Shown: positions 11,616 through 24,289, counted from the first letter of the stretch. The stretch: DNA of 64,000 nucleotides from Embiotoca jacksoni (GCA_022577435.1 JAKOON010000007.1:7695926-7759925); one strand, 5' to 3'. Numbers and translations: made by a program. The notes: generated from the sequence alone by a model not told the origin.

Positions 11616-14600
11616 CCAGAAAGCAACACATTTCCCAAAGTTTCCCAGAAATGGATACGCAGGTCTTTTTGTGTTGAGAATGTGGGTTGACATGTAATAA
11701 AGGAGGACAGGGTGTGAACTGGTCCCATCCTGAGGCCTGAATACTGAGAATGTAGCTGCTCTGGTCCATTATTTGAGAACATGAGCCGAATTTGAACCTC
11801 ATGAAGTTATAAACACCTGCTGAAAATGAGAGGATAAAGGTGAATTTGGGTGCACCCAGCAGGTTAGAAATGCCTGAATCTGAAATGGGAATTGACATGA
11901 AAATACCAAAATATAACAGAAACAGGGAAAACTAAAAAAAAAAAAATATCAATTAGAGGATTAACAGAAACACAAGTATTTTTAATAATATCCTGTAGCT
12001 GCAGGTTCTTAATGGGGATTTGCTGATTTAGTTTGTCTTTTGTGATAATAAACTAAATATAATTTCATTTTGGGTTGTTGGTTGGGCAAGACAAGCAATC
12101 TGAAGATTGGATAGATGAATAATGAAAATAATGGTTAATTTCAATTTTAGAAATATTTAATTATCCTCTTTTCAGCAGTTAAATAGAATTTTAAATACCA
12201 AAACATCATCAAAAAGAAGCTGAAATAATCTGAAATGGACTTTTTTTATGTTTGGATTCACTGCATTGCAAGTGTGGTGCTGTGTAATTTTGTATGAAAT
12301 AAATCTTGTGCAGATTGTCATTGGATCATTTCCAGACCTGACAAACCTGTGACATGAAGGGGTCAGGTTGGATTTTGAGCTGAAAGGGTCAATTGATAAG
12401 TGGATTCTGTCATGTTTTCAAGGCTGGATTGCCAAACATGTTCTGGTAAACAGATTAATCAATAATGAAACTAATCATGAGTTGCAGGTCTAGGGAATGC
12501 TACAGCCCCTTTTTCAGTGGTCATACGACACTAATTTTAAACCAGCAACTTTCCATGGCATAGATGGCCTAGTTTAATGAAAGGACCTTCTGTCCTGCAG
12601 CGATTTTGTACAAGAAGATCAAACTATCGTCAGAGATTCTGTGCAGTGGTGCAGACTTGTTTTCTTTTAGATCTCAAGTGCACTGCTGCATGTTGTTTCA
12701 CTCCAGATCAATTTGTCATGGATTATCTGTGGAACATTTCCAGATTTGATAAAACAGTGACACTGCTGTTTTTTTTTTTTTTCGGTTTTGGATATGAAAC
12801 TGGCTACATTGATAACATTTCAGTGTTATTCTGAGAAAGCAAAAAATGCTTTGCACAAACTGTGATTACACTTTGTTCTTGATACCAGTGTGTGGTATTA
12901 CTCAGCACCCTGCGGCATATTAATACATGTTCTGTTTTAACCAGGCTACAGCTGAGGTCATCTTTGCAGAATGGTGTGTTTATTTGGCAAAATAATATGA
13001 AATCATACCACTGAATAGGCCGCAGCAGAGACACTTGAAGTCGTGAATCGTTTTTTATCAGTGCAGGGACAAAAATTGCAGTCCCGTCTGAGACTGCATG
13101 GATGTGCCGCCTTCCTCACCGCCCACCTGTCAACATCTCCTCTGTAGTTCCCCCTGTGGTGCTGAGAGATCCTGTGGAGAGGCCAAGCAGCATTGCTCAT
13201 TCTCACCTCTGAAGGGAGCTGCCGGTGTAGCAGAGCACGCTGGCACGCTGCCCTTTGCCAGCCTTCGCCGACAAACACACAACATTTGCAAATCAATGCA
13301 AACAAATTGCTGTTCCTGTTGTTGCAAAAGTGACCTCATCTAGTTTCAACTGTGCAGCAGCTGTGGAGAGAACAAGAGAAATAAGTGGAAACCTGCTGTT
13401 TTATTTACTAGAATCGAGGTAAAGATTCACTTACAATAGCATTATATTTATTATTCATTTAATTTGCTTTGAAAAATACAGATTTGTCTGCTTTTATAAA
13501 TATAACTATCTTGTAAACTGAGGATTTGGTGACTCATAACAATGCGCTCTGCTTCAACACATTTTTTTTCTTTTTTTTTTTTCATTTTGCAATTAAACTC
13601 TTGAAATGTGATTCACCTTTTCTTTACTAGCAGAGAGAGAGGACAGAAGTTATCACTGAGCAAATCCATATCTGGCAGGTCAGGATTATGAGTGTATGAT
13701 GTCATCTGTGATGGAAAAATGCAGATTAAAATGATCACGTGACTTGATTCAGCATCTGTGAAGCACGCAGGTTTATGAACAAAATAATTACATCTGTTCA
13801 AAAATAAGGCGGCAAGGCTTGAAAAGACATTAAATTTGCATTTATATTGTAAATAATTCAGTTTTATGCAATATGTTTTTAGAAATAGAACGAGCTTTGA
13901 TTTATTGCATCCTAACTGAACTTCTTAAAATTAAATATTCTGCATAATGTTGTACAAACGAGAAGGAAACTGGATGTCGGTTGGTGTTGGTGGAATCCTC
14001 ACTGTTGCAATTCAGTGTGTCTTCGCTGAAGATACTACACAGAGGACAGGACAGGAGTGGGAGAAGGAGGGAATATGTTGCAGAGATTGTCTCGATTCAC
14101 TGACCTGCAAAAATTAATCGATTGACATGAATTTAACCAGCAGCTATTTTGATTATCAACATCTTTTCTGACATTTTCGAGCATTCAGCTTATCAGATGT
14201 TAAAATCGGCTGCTTTTTCTTGTCTTAACTCTAGAGCTGCAACATTAGTTGATTGATCAATGACCTAAAAGACAAAAACTAGATTTCCAACTATTTTGGC
14301 AATAGATTAATAATTTTTAGTAATTTCTTAAATTAAAAATATGATAAAATCCTCTGATTCCATTAATGTGAATATTTTCTGGTACCTTTAGTTCTCCATG
14401 ATTATGAACTGAATATCTTTTTGTTCTGGACTGTTTGTCGGGACAAAACAATACATTTTAGACTTCTCTTTGGGCTTTGGGAAACTGACATTTTCCATCA
14501 TTTTCTGACATTTTAAAGACTAAGCAGCTGATCAATTACTCACTAATGAAAATAATTATTATCTGCAGCCCCATATCAGACTGTAGTAAACTGAATATCT

Positions 14601-17600
14601 TTGGACAAAAAACAGCACCTGAGGACATTACTTTAGTCTTCATGAAACTGAAATATGTAATTTCATTGATTTTGGATGTTTATAGACCAAACAGCTAATC
14701 AATTAATTAAGAAAATGAGTTAGATAATTGCCAGATGCAGCCCTAAGCACTGCCGTGTGTGCTATGCTGAAGTCAGTCTGTCATCAAATTAGGTTTAGCA
14801 CTGGAAAGCATCATCTTACATGGAGAGCCATTACCTCAACTTGTGGAGTGAGACAGCTTTTGTCTCTCTGTTTGCCTCGGGATCTTTCTGAGCTCACAGC
14901 TAAAGTCTGTAATGTTGATACTTTTGTGCGCTGTGAAACATCCACAAGAATGTTGCAGAAAAGCTGGAGCACATCACTCTAACTCAGAGAAGAGGAAACA
15001 CAGCGTGGGCTGTCTTTAAATTTCAATTGCAGATTAATAATGCATGAAACGATAAATACTGCGCCGTGTTTGAATGAACAAGTACCTCTCATCAAACACT
15101 TGCTCTGTCCTGCACTGTTTGACCAAATTACTCTGCCTCATCATGGCAACCGCTGCAATGACATAATGTGCCTATCAAGAGAGGTGTCCTGCGTGTGCAG
15201 CTGCGGCCACTGTAGCATTATTATCCAATCGACCCATACATTTTCCTCATGTTGTTCCAGAGGGGCTGCTCTTCTCCCACACAGGAAGGGCTATCATATT
15301 ACAGACCCCCACCCTGCTCTGTCGGTCTCCTATGATTTGATCATGCACTGGTCACTGTGTAACATTATATCCTGTAATGTGCAGTGCATTATGCTGTTGA
15401 GGGACAATATGGAGGTGGATTCTTGCAGATATGTACACATTCAAGGGACTTCATAAAGGGTTATTTCACTTCTTTCAGTAGACGGAATTAGAAACTCGTG
15501 TTAAGCCCTTGACTGTGTGTTCAGGCTGAGGATGAGTTAAATATTTTGCCGCGCCTGTTGTGCTGTTGTGGGTCTTGTGTGGGAGGAGAAGCGAGCGAGA
15601 GTTAGAGAGCGAGCAGCTGTAGCTATGGTGAGTAGGGGGCGGCTGGCTCGAAGGATATTATAGAAGCGGGAGGGGGGGATTATTTGTCAAGGGGAGTGTG
15701 GGGGAGGTGGGGGTCCTTCAAGATGCCCTTCTCTCTCACCCGGCAACCGCTCACCCCCTCCTCACCGCCCTCACTCACTCCGTGACTCACTCTCTCATTT
15801 CTGTCTCTTTTTTTGTCCCTCTCACTGGTTTTGGTCACCCACTCAGCCACGACTCACTGTAGACTCACTGGGGAAAAAATAAGCAGGGGACGGGATTTCA
15901 CAGAGCTGAGGGGAGAGAGAGGAGATAAGCCGAAGACGGGTCAAAGTCTAAAACTCTTTCACCCACTTTTTCTTTCCTTCCTTTCGTCTTTCCTCCTCAG
16001 TCCATCCCCCCTTTCCTTTCTGCCCTCTTTGTTACGTCATCTGTCTTCTCCTATTATCTTCTGAATCCCCCTCCTCTGCTGCCACCCAGCAGTGAGTCAC
16101 TACCTGTATTGTTTCCTCAGTAACAAGAGGATTGATCAGCGCCACTCACAGTGTTTCTGTTGTCTGGGCTCGATCGGACTAATGCAGGGGCTCTTGGCTG
16201 CTGTCCTGGAGGGATGGGTTGGGGATTTGGAGGATAATTGGAGGAGGGGGTTTACTCTACCGAGCACTCACTAATCTGGGAAATGGAGGCACTTTGCTAA
16301 GTTGTCAGGGCGATTGTTATTCTTGTTGTTGTGTGGGGGTGTGTGGGGCCTCATTCCTGGCTGTTCTGGGAAGTGTGGTGTGACATCATCAGAGCGTGTG
16401 CCTGGTAAATTATATCATGGATGTGCAGTTTTACATTTCTCCTCACATGGATCTAATTGTGTCTGCTCTGGCAAAGACATGCAGAGGGTCAAAGAGTTGC
16501 GATTTTTTAAGCATCAGTTTCATGGAAAGTATAAGGACATTTATTCAACTACTTTTATGTACAAATTTCCACTTGATACTACTAACTTCTATTTTACAGG
16601 ATTCCACATTGTAGTTTTTACTCCATTACTGTTATCCAACAGCTGTAGTTACTGTTTGTTTTCAGATTAAGATTTTACATTTAAAAAAATTATACATAAA
16701 ATAAAAAAGAACATGTTAAGACTGACCCAGTAGTTCCAAGCCTTTTCATCGTGTGAGGCCTGATAAAGTATATTTCTAAGCAGTACATCAGCATCTACGG
16801 CACTGCTTGAAACTAATTTAAATCCTATCTGACTGACACATCATTTGCAGTTAGCATTGGTGACTACTCCTCTCAGTCTGCCCCTTTTACCTGTGGGGTA
16901 CCTCAAGGGTCCATTTTAGGTCCACTTCTGTTTTCATTATATATGCTGCCTCTTCGGTCTACCTTTAAAACTCACAATATTGCCTATCACCTCTATGCTG
17001 ATGATAGTTATGCCTACCTCTAAACCTGACTGGTTCCTCTGTAATTCTTTAATGACTTGTTGGACCAATTTTGAAACTTGCCTTTCTCAAAATTGTCTCA
17101 GTCTAACTGAAGATAAAACTGAGATTTTGGTGCTCAGTCTCTTGCTAGCAGCAGAGTCACTTGATAATATTCCATGTTGTCTTGGTTCTATTGCACTCTA
17201 CTTTAAACCTCATGTAAAGAACCTGTGTGTTATTTTTGATTTCTCTCCTAAAGTAGCATTCATAATTTTACTCAGCTCTGTATTATAACTTTTTTTTCAG
17301 GCTCCCTCTCCCTCAGATACAATGGTACTGCCCTGTCAGACCAGCCCAGAGGACAGCAGCAGTAATTCAGGGGATGGGACAGCCCACCTCTCATCTGGCA
17401 GGGGGAGTAACTCTCGCTGGTCTACGCTGTCCTGGGACGCCCCCTCTGACCTTCTCTCTCCCCCAACCCTGGACCTCAGTGGTGTGGTCCACCTGGACAG
17501 TGACTCCAGACCTAGTTCAGGTAAATACAACTAAAGACTAGTGTGATAGCAGCACTGACCTATGCAATGGCCAACAGTTTGTCACCTTCTAATACAACTA

Positions 17601-20600
17601 TAGCTCACCTTGAGCGATTTCCCATTAAACATTAACCGCACTCTTTTTTTTACTGGTGTTTGCTTGCACTCTATGTGACTTGGCACTGACTCATTCTTTC
17701 TCCATCTGTCAACTTTTCTGACTTTCTTGTACAACTCTTATCCAGCCTCTGCTCCCTGTGCCTCGAGAAGCATTTCTTTCTCTGGCATGTACTCACTTTT
17801 TAAAACTATTATTTACTTTCTTTTCTGAAAACTGTAAAAATGTAGCAGTGATACAGCACTGTGACGCCTTTCTCCTGGAATTTTAATGAAGTTTGAGTTT
17901 CTGTAGGCGATGTCTTGTATTTGTTTAGCTAGTTTTTACTGGCCTTACAAACTACACATTTAGACGTCTAAACTAACAGGACAGAGCTGTTTCGAAAAGG
18001 CAGCGTAAAACTTAAAGGTGAAATGTGCAGGAGCAGATAACAAGACAGTAGCATTTATGACATCCATTTGTATTCTCCTATTTTATCATTTTTAAAACTA
18101 AATTCAACTTAACTAGTGACATTGGAGATACCTTAAATACGGAGGCCATTGTGAGCAGTCCACGAAAGAAGAAAAAGAGAAATCAGTAAAAACAAAAAAT
18201 ACGAGTATGCTCAGGAGTGAGTGTCTTCCTGATATACAGAGTCAATAATAATACAGATGACCTAACAGACAGCATATTACATGACAACCAGAGAAGTCAG
18301 GACTCAAGGTAGCTATATGTCCTGGCCAGCATTTGACAGAACCTGCTGGTGTCTTGTCGCTTATACGACTCATGTGTGCCCTGAATTTCTTTTGTCAAGG
18401 TTTCTATTCAGTGAGCGGGAGCTCTCTCTCAGACTCTTGCTACTCAGTGTCCAGTGATGCAGCTCACGGGGGACCGGTGCCACCTGCCAGACCCCTGAAG
18501 CCGTGGGAGCAGGTTCCTGTGTCTGCGGACAACACTGACATCCTGTGGTCAGAAGGTGCGGTGCAGCTGCAGCAGGCTGAGCTCCAAAGCAGCCAGGAAG
18601 ATGCTGAACCAACAGAAGAGACACCAGTGTCAGGTGAGCTGGTGTAGGCAAGAGATCCATGTCCAGCAGTCACTTGGTTCAGAAAGGTCAACTGAAGATG
18701 GGTCAAAGCATTGTTTTGGCAAAGGTCTTCTGTCTGGATACATAAATAAACAAATATCTAGTGAATTAGAATCCAAAATTAAAACTGCAAGCAGTGATAT
18801 AATGGTCCTCGCACGCTGCACGTCGGGGATCCAGTGGGTCAGGGCCGCCGGCTCCCCGACGTGCACCACGCGAGGGTCCGCATATTACCGCTTGCAGTTT
18901 AAAACATTTTCTCAATCTCGTTCCTAATTCTTCTTTAAAAAAAGTTGCCTTTTTTTGGCAGCTTTAACATCTTCAAAAACTCATGAAAGTTGGTGCCTGA
19001 CACAAGTTGCGTAAGGTTTGGAGCATCGTTTGACGTAAAACATCAACTTCCTGTGTCACGGAGAAACATCAAACTTAACTGCATCGCCCTAGCTATACTA
19101 TATACAAAAATTTATTTTGGGTCACTTTTTGGACGACATGCTACGTCTTTTTATTTTTTTTTTTATCACTTTTTAGAGTATGACTGACATGCATGCCTCA
19201 AGTGGGGATCGAACCCAGTTACTTCTCACTGTGAGGCAACTGTTCTAACCACTGCACCACTGTGTCATACTATAGCATGACTTCCAAAACATGTTGTCCA
19301 AATTATGAAAAAAAATTCATACCATAGCATTAAAATGTATTAATGGGATTGGGGGGATAAAGTTTGTGGTAGTTCAGACAGAAATCCAAGAAGACACACC
19401 CTTTATTTTTTGTTATTGACTTGTATTTGAGTTGTTATTTTGTTTTGTATTATTGACCTTTGGTTTGGTATTAGTATGACTGCATTTACAACACAAACCC
19501 GAAACCGGCAAACCCGAAACCATGTGGCTTACCCTTAGAGGGACTCGCCCTCCATGAAACGTGTGGCTTACCTTTAGAGGGACTCACCCTCTGTGAACTG
19601 TGTGGATGACCTTGAGTGTCCTCATGAGGTCGTTTGCAGCTCTGAAGCAGCGTCGTAGACCGCTGGACTATTTTCAGAACTACTCGTGGCGGAGAAAGTG
19701 TTTCACGGAGTTCACTCAGAGCTTCCAGTGACTCAACCGACAGTCTGGTTAACTCAACAGGTAAAAGATTCTACTTCTAGATTCAACCAAGGTTGGTTCA
19801 AATTCCACCTTGGCCTGTTGATGATGATTCAACTTTTAGTGAAGTTGAAACATTACAGGAACATATTTAATATCACTGCAGACCCCTTTGAAAACATGTA
19901 TATCTACTATCCAAAGAATGTCTGCGGCAATTTTGGTCACATTTGAATGAATATTTGTGGAAGGTAGTTATAGGTTGCAGTAAGCCAAAAATTTGTCACA
20001 TTGCATAGTATCTCCTGGGAAGATTGGTGGTGCAGTGGTTGGTGCAGTGGTTAGCACTGTTGCCTCTCAGCAAGAAGATTAGGGATTCAATTCCCCCCTT
20101 TGTCATGGCGACTAAATTCAAAATGGCGGAATTCCTATTGAGTTGACGTAATGGTGCATTGGAATTTTTTTGTATGTCTCGGTGTGATACACGTCCACCG
20201 ACTTTCGTGCATTTAGGTAAATGTAGCCACTGGAGCATCTGTTTAGGAGGCACTAGCGAGCCTTTAGGCCACGCCCACTTGTAACTCCACTAAAATATAA
20301 AATTGTTTGCCAGGAGAGACGCGTGTACCAACTTTCATGAGTTTTTCTTTGTTGCCAGCAGGGGGCGCTATGACTATTAGCGAATATTACCATACAGGTG
20401 TCTTCAGGGTGGGACTGTTATCAGAGATGTAATGTTTGAGGAAGATTGGAATATGTACATAAAAGTTGCAGTCACTTGTAATTTCATGGCAAGACGCTCA
20501 AAATGGCTGCCACGCCACGGGCACACCAATTGACGAAAACAAAATCTTTTGATAACTTTTCATCTCAGGTGTTAAGATAAGAGAAACAAAATTGCAAGTT

Positions 20601-23600
20601 GGTCCGATGAAATCTGTAGGAGTTCGTTAAAATACACCACGTGTGAAAAGCCAAAACTGGTGACCTGTTTAGTTGAGGTCATGATGCCAAGAGACATTTT
20701 TTTGTACATCTCGGTGTTATACACATCCAACAAATTTGGTACATGTAGGTTAAACTAGGAGCCGGGGCTGCAGTTTAGGGGGCCCTATCGAGCCATTTGG
20801 CCACGCCCACGCGCAAAACACATATCAGATGTATCGTCTCACCACCCCGGATGTATGCGTCACATTGCCGCATCGCCATTGGTGACGTCCTTTGACGAAG
20901 TCGAACTAACTTCTCAATATATCATCAACCACATGTTAAGGCTATTCTGACCCGACTTTAGGTTCATGTGATCAACCAGCTCGACGTAGCATGTGAGAGT
21001 ATGAAAAGTGTCATTTCCTGTTGCCAGCAGGTGGCGCTATGACTATAAGCAAATATTACCATACAGGTGTGTTCAGGGCCAGACTATTATCATACATGTA
21101 CATAAGATTTACAGCAATTTGTAGTTTCATGGCGAGATGCTCAAAATGGCCGCCACGCCATGGGCACACCCATCGACGAAAACAAATTCTTTTGCTAACT
21201 TTTAATCCCAAACATGTTAACAGTGCACTGACAAAATTTCAAGTCGATCCGACAAAATCCCTAGGAGGAGTTTGTTAAAGTACAACACGTGTGAATCGGC
21301 AAAAATGGCAACTAAATTCAAAATGGTTCCTGTTGAGTTGACGTAATAGTGCAATGTAACTTTTTTGTTCATCTAAGTGTGACACATGTCCACCGAATTT
21401 CGTGCATGTCGATAAATGTAGCCGCCGGGGCATCTGTGTAGGGGGCGCTAGCGAGCCACTTGGCCACGCCCACTCGCGACTCCACTAAAATACTAAATTT
21501 TTCGCCAGGAGTCAAGCGTGTACCAACTTTCATGAGTTTTTGAGTATGATAAAGCCTCCAAAAATGCTGTTGTTTACGGAGATTAATAATAATCGCTTGA
21601 ATAACAATAGGGCTTTCGCACCATCGCTGCTCGGGCTCCAGTAAAAAAATGTTTTGTCTGAAATTCTTCTTATCTTGTCTATCTTACAGTGCCAAGTAAT
21701 CTTGAACCAACTGGTCTGAGCTTTCTATCTGACCTCTGCTCAGGGTTCGGTTACTCCCTGATTTCCTCACTCCTCCCGCTTCTCGACCCTGCTTCCTCTT
21801 CCTCTTCCTCTTCCTCCTCTGGCTCCACCTCCACCCTCCATACAAAACCCCAGCTGGATCCCCGCTACTGCACGGACCTGGTGTCCCGTCGGACCAAAGA
21901 GGTGTACTCCTATCCAAGCCCACTGCATGCCGTTGCCCTCCAGAGCCCCCTCTTCACCTCCCAGAATCAGGAGCAATCAGCCTCTGCGAGCCCTGAAGGA
22001 CCCCAGAATGATGAACCACGAGAGTCAAACAACAACGCAGATCTGCCTCTCCAGCCTCAGCAGCCCCCCACGCAGGCCTCCTTCACCCAGTTGGAGCAGT
22101 ACATCTCTCGGCTGGCTCGCCAGTACCACGGTCGTGTAACCTCCTCAACCTCTGATCTCCCTGCAGCTGCCACCCTTGGACCAGTCACACATAGAGGCCT
22201 TTGTACCCCTGGGAAAAGTCACGGCTCCACCCAGTCCCTGTCTGCCTTTGAGGGCCGCAGTACACCCTCCACCCTGCCAGGTGGAAGCATCACACCCTGT
22301 AAGTCATTGTTGGGGAACTCAGCCAGAGTCAGCCTCAGCACCACTGGCAAAAAAGGCACCAGGAATTCAATCAACCTGGGAAACCTTCCGTCAGCAACAG
22401 GAGAGGACTTGAACATTAATCTGCATCTCAACCTGAACCTGAACCTGACTCCCGGTTTAAATTCTAGCCGCGGCCTGGGGGACAATCCTAAAAATGGCAG
22501 CTGTGGAGCTTTGAGAGGTGACTTCTCTGCAACGTCCACTGCCTCTGCCTCGTCAGTGTCCTCTGCTACACCCACCCCAGCCATGAGAGCTCGCCCTCGA
22601 ATTTCAACTTGCCCGAGCAGTCTGAGCCACCGCAGTTCCCTGGAGGTCCCTTCCGGGTCTGGAACCACTTCTGGGTTTGGGTCGGCGTCATTCTGTCGCT
22701 CATTGGACTGGAGCAGCGGTGCTCCACCTGAGACTGGACAGTCAGCGTTTGGTACAAATGCTGGATCAGCTCCTGGTTCTCAGCGCAGCAGCTTCATCCA
22801 AGAGTCCAGCTCCAGTCCCAAGCTCAGTGAAGACTCCCCCATGGTGGGAGAGATCTCCCGCCTCTCTGGCCTATCCAAGGCTGTCGTGGTTGGACTGATG
22901 GAACAAGGTGTGGAGCTGGATATTGACTGCTTCCAGACAGGTGAGGTGAGGGGTCACAGTAAAACTTACCTGACAGCCCAGACAGATCCATCACATGACT
23001 ACACGAGGCTGACGGATCTGAATCCACAGAGACCAATACAGCTGTCTCTCAGTGTCACCCATTCTCCACAGTCTCAGTCCAGCCTCACCCCTCCTCTCTC
23101 ACACTCCAACAGCCCCATACATCCTTACCAGTCCATTCACCTCCCCTCTCCTCATTACTCCTCACACTGTCACTACCAGCAGATCCCTTCCCCATCTGAC
23201 CTTCCCTCCTCCACCGCCTCCTCCCCTGCCTCCCGCTCTACCCCTAGGGGTCGCTCTCCTCCACGCCCTCTGCAGCCCTCCCCCCTGGGTGCTACCCCCC
23301 TCTCAGTTTTCCGACGGGATGCACCCTTCCAGTGCTCCCTGCCCCGCACCAGTACCAGGACTTCTCCTTTGGAGCATGGCGGGATCAAACATAGAGGTGG
23401 ATCGCTGCGGCAGAGTGGGGGAGGAAGTGGCGGCAGCAGCAGGATGAAGAGGGCGGAGGGGGATGGGCTCTACAGAGGGAAGCATGCCTCCCATAAGCTG
23501 ATCAGGGCAGCCACCGTTAGCAGCTACGCCAGGAGAGACGACTACAGCTCAGCTTGGGCTGAGGAAGAGGAGAAGATGCGAACGGCAGCCCAGACACCCA

Positions 23601-24253
23601 GGAAGTCCTCCAGCAAGCTCTGGAAGGGCTTTGAGGGACGACTCTGGGGCAAAGACTCTGAAAGCGAAAGGGAAGAAATGGACAGAGCCGAGTACGGCTA
23701 CAGCTGGAGGAGGAACAGTGTCGGAAGCTGGAGGAGGGAGCACCGAAGGGTGAAGACTTCATCCAGCAGTGGCGACAAGAGGCCAAAAGTAGATAACTCC
23801 CCCATCTTCTCAAAGAGGAGGGGGAAAGAAGATGGAGAGAGGCGCAGCTCCAGCCTCAGGCTTTCTAGGAGGGCTCTGTTCAGGAGTGAATCCCAGGGCT
23901 TGCTGGTACCTCGGAACCACAGTGAGGAGCCCACAAAGCGGGCACACTGGGTGTCATCCTTGGATGTGGGGCATGGTGGAATGGGGATCAGCAGAGATCA
24001 CGGAGTAAGACTGCTAAGAGCGAAGGAGGAGGACAAACGGCTGTCTTCCACTGCCAGCCTCTTCAACCTATCTCGCTCTCAGAGCCTAGACGGCAGCTGC
24101 CACTCACTCTCCCCTCTCTCCTCCCCCTCGTTTTCTCCTTCCCCTCCTCCACGGATGCCCCTCCAGCGCTCCAGATCACTGAGGGATTTGGGGAGGAGAG
24201 TGTTTGGCTCCATGAGGTCCCTGAGTTTGAAACGGAAGCCATCGAAGAAGTGA
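10687..24253 (+). CDS. DACT/Dapper-family-like protein
   Basis: Four coding exons, 10687-10959, 17301-17520, 18400-18633 and 21690-24253, joined in phase with GT-AG sites, give 1096 residues. The start ATG at 10687 has an AAGGATGG context. Residues about 19-53 form a leucine-rich segment (RLKATLAGVLELEVLR) like the DACT N-terminal zipper. The exon 2/3 junction encodes DSRPSSGFYS, at the same place as the DACT boundary. Residues about 305-331 contain DLVSRRTKEVYSY and PSPLHAVALQSPLF, a DACT hallmark. The large last exon is also typical. DACT proteins bind Dishevelled and modulate Wnt and TGF-beta signalling. Oddities: the protein is longer than DACT1-3 as I remember them, its second half is Ser/Arg-rich, and it ends in RSLSLKRKPSKK instead of the family's MTTV PDZ ligand. 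It may be a divergent dact3/dact4 relative or a separate paralogue; gene model firm, family assignment moderate. Confidence 0.72.
11547..11614. repeat. (CA)n microsatellite
   Basis: About 33 uninterrupted CA units in intron 1 of the DACT-like gene. The Cys/Val open frames on the minus strand here are a product of the repeat. Confidence 0.95.
16800..17285 (+). mobile_element. Degenerate LINE reverse-transcriptase fragment
   Basis: Translation of the plus strand in pieces gives reverse-transcriptase motifs: GDYSSQSAPFTCGVPQGSILGP in part, LLFSLYMLPL, then YHLYADD, followed by a frame break, and later LTEDKTEILVL and KNLCVIFDFSP. This is the palm region of a non-LTR element, from a different subfamily than the 5.2-8 kb copies (YADD rather than FSDD). 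It has frameshifts and stops and is dead. It ends within about 15 bases of the acceptor of DACT-like exon 2. Confidence 0.8.
18781..18902. repeat. GC-rich imperfect hairpin repeat
   Basis: Two arms of about 45 bases are near-perfect inverted copies. The left starts aaactgcaagcagtgatat and the right ends with the reverse complement of aaactgcaagcggtaatat. The inner arms pair cgtcgggga with tccccgacg. It sits in intron 3 of the DACT-like gene and begins a 2.7 kb repeat-dense segment. It probably derives from a non-autonomous element. Confidence 0.7.
19190..19275 (-). mobile_element. tRNA-derived SINE head fragment
   Basis: The minus strand reads CAGTGGTGCAGTGGTTAGAAC and then GGGTTCGATCCCC, matching the A-box and B-box regions of a tRNA-derived SINE promoter. 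Only the tRNA-like head is recognisable, flanked by units of the atagtatgac repeat. Confidence 0.6.
20024..20105 (+). mobile_element. tRNA-derived SINE head fragment with local duplication
   Basis: The plus strand reads GGTGCAGTGGTT twice in a row, followed by AGCACTGTTGCCTCTCAGC and a degenerate B box (gggattcaattccc). It is the same family as the copies at 19190 and 39568. The doubled A-box segment looks like a small slippage duplication. Confidence 0.6.
20105..21560. repeat. Tandem repeat of about 600 bp, 2.4 copies
   Basis: Blocks alternate in the same orientation. Block B (20105-20345) begins actaaattcaaaatgg and contains ggccacgcccact; it recurs at about 20670-20820 (diverged) and 21305-21545. 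Block A (20350-20660) contains gctatgactatta, ccatacaggtg and gggcacacc; it recurs at 21015-21300. The period is about 600 bases. This repeat family is dispersed in fish genomes; the local tandem arrangement is what is visible here. It fills most of intron 3 up to 130 bases before exon 4. Confidence 0.75.
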
Positions 24254-24261
24254 CACTTGTA

Positions 24262-24270
24262 CAATAAATG
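24262..24270 (+). terminator. Poly(A) signal of DACT-like gene
   Basis: AATAAA occurs about 11 bases after the stop codon at 24251-24253 (acttgtacaataaatgaac). If used, the 3' UTR would be only about 30 bases, unusually short, so a distal signal is also possible. Confidence 0.5.
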
Positions 24271-24289
24271 AACATCGCACTAGATGCAT

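Larger units (their letters stand above)
10960..17300 (+). other. Intron 1 of DACT-like gene (6.3 kb)
   Basis: Holds a (CA)n array at 11547-11614, degenerate copies of a 'ctgcaacta...gattgatcaat' repeat (about 12440-12500 inverted, 14225-14320, 14690-14745), and a LINE reverse-transcriptase fragment at 16800-17285. At 15625 an ATG directly precedes a GTGAGT donor, a candidate alternative first exon. No further conserved coding exon could be recognised. Confidence 0.55.

Noticed and set aside
11486..11898. Cys/Val-repeat proteins across CA arrays (also at 53460 and 55037)
   Set aside because: The open frames are products of dinucleotide repeats, which have no stops in some frames; no conserved context.
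19190..20105. tRNA genes
   Set aside because: Only A-box and B-box-like segments of SINE heads are present; no complete cloverleaf with an anticodon stem could be formed.
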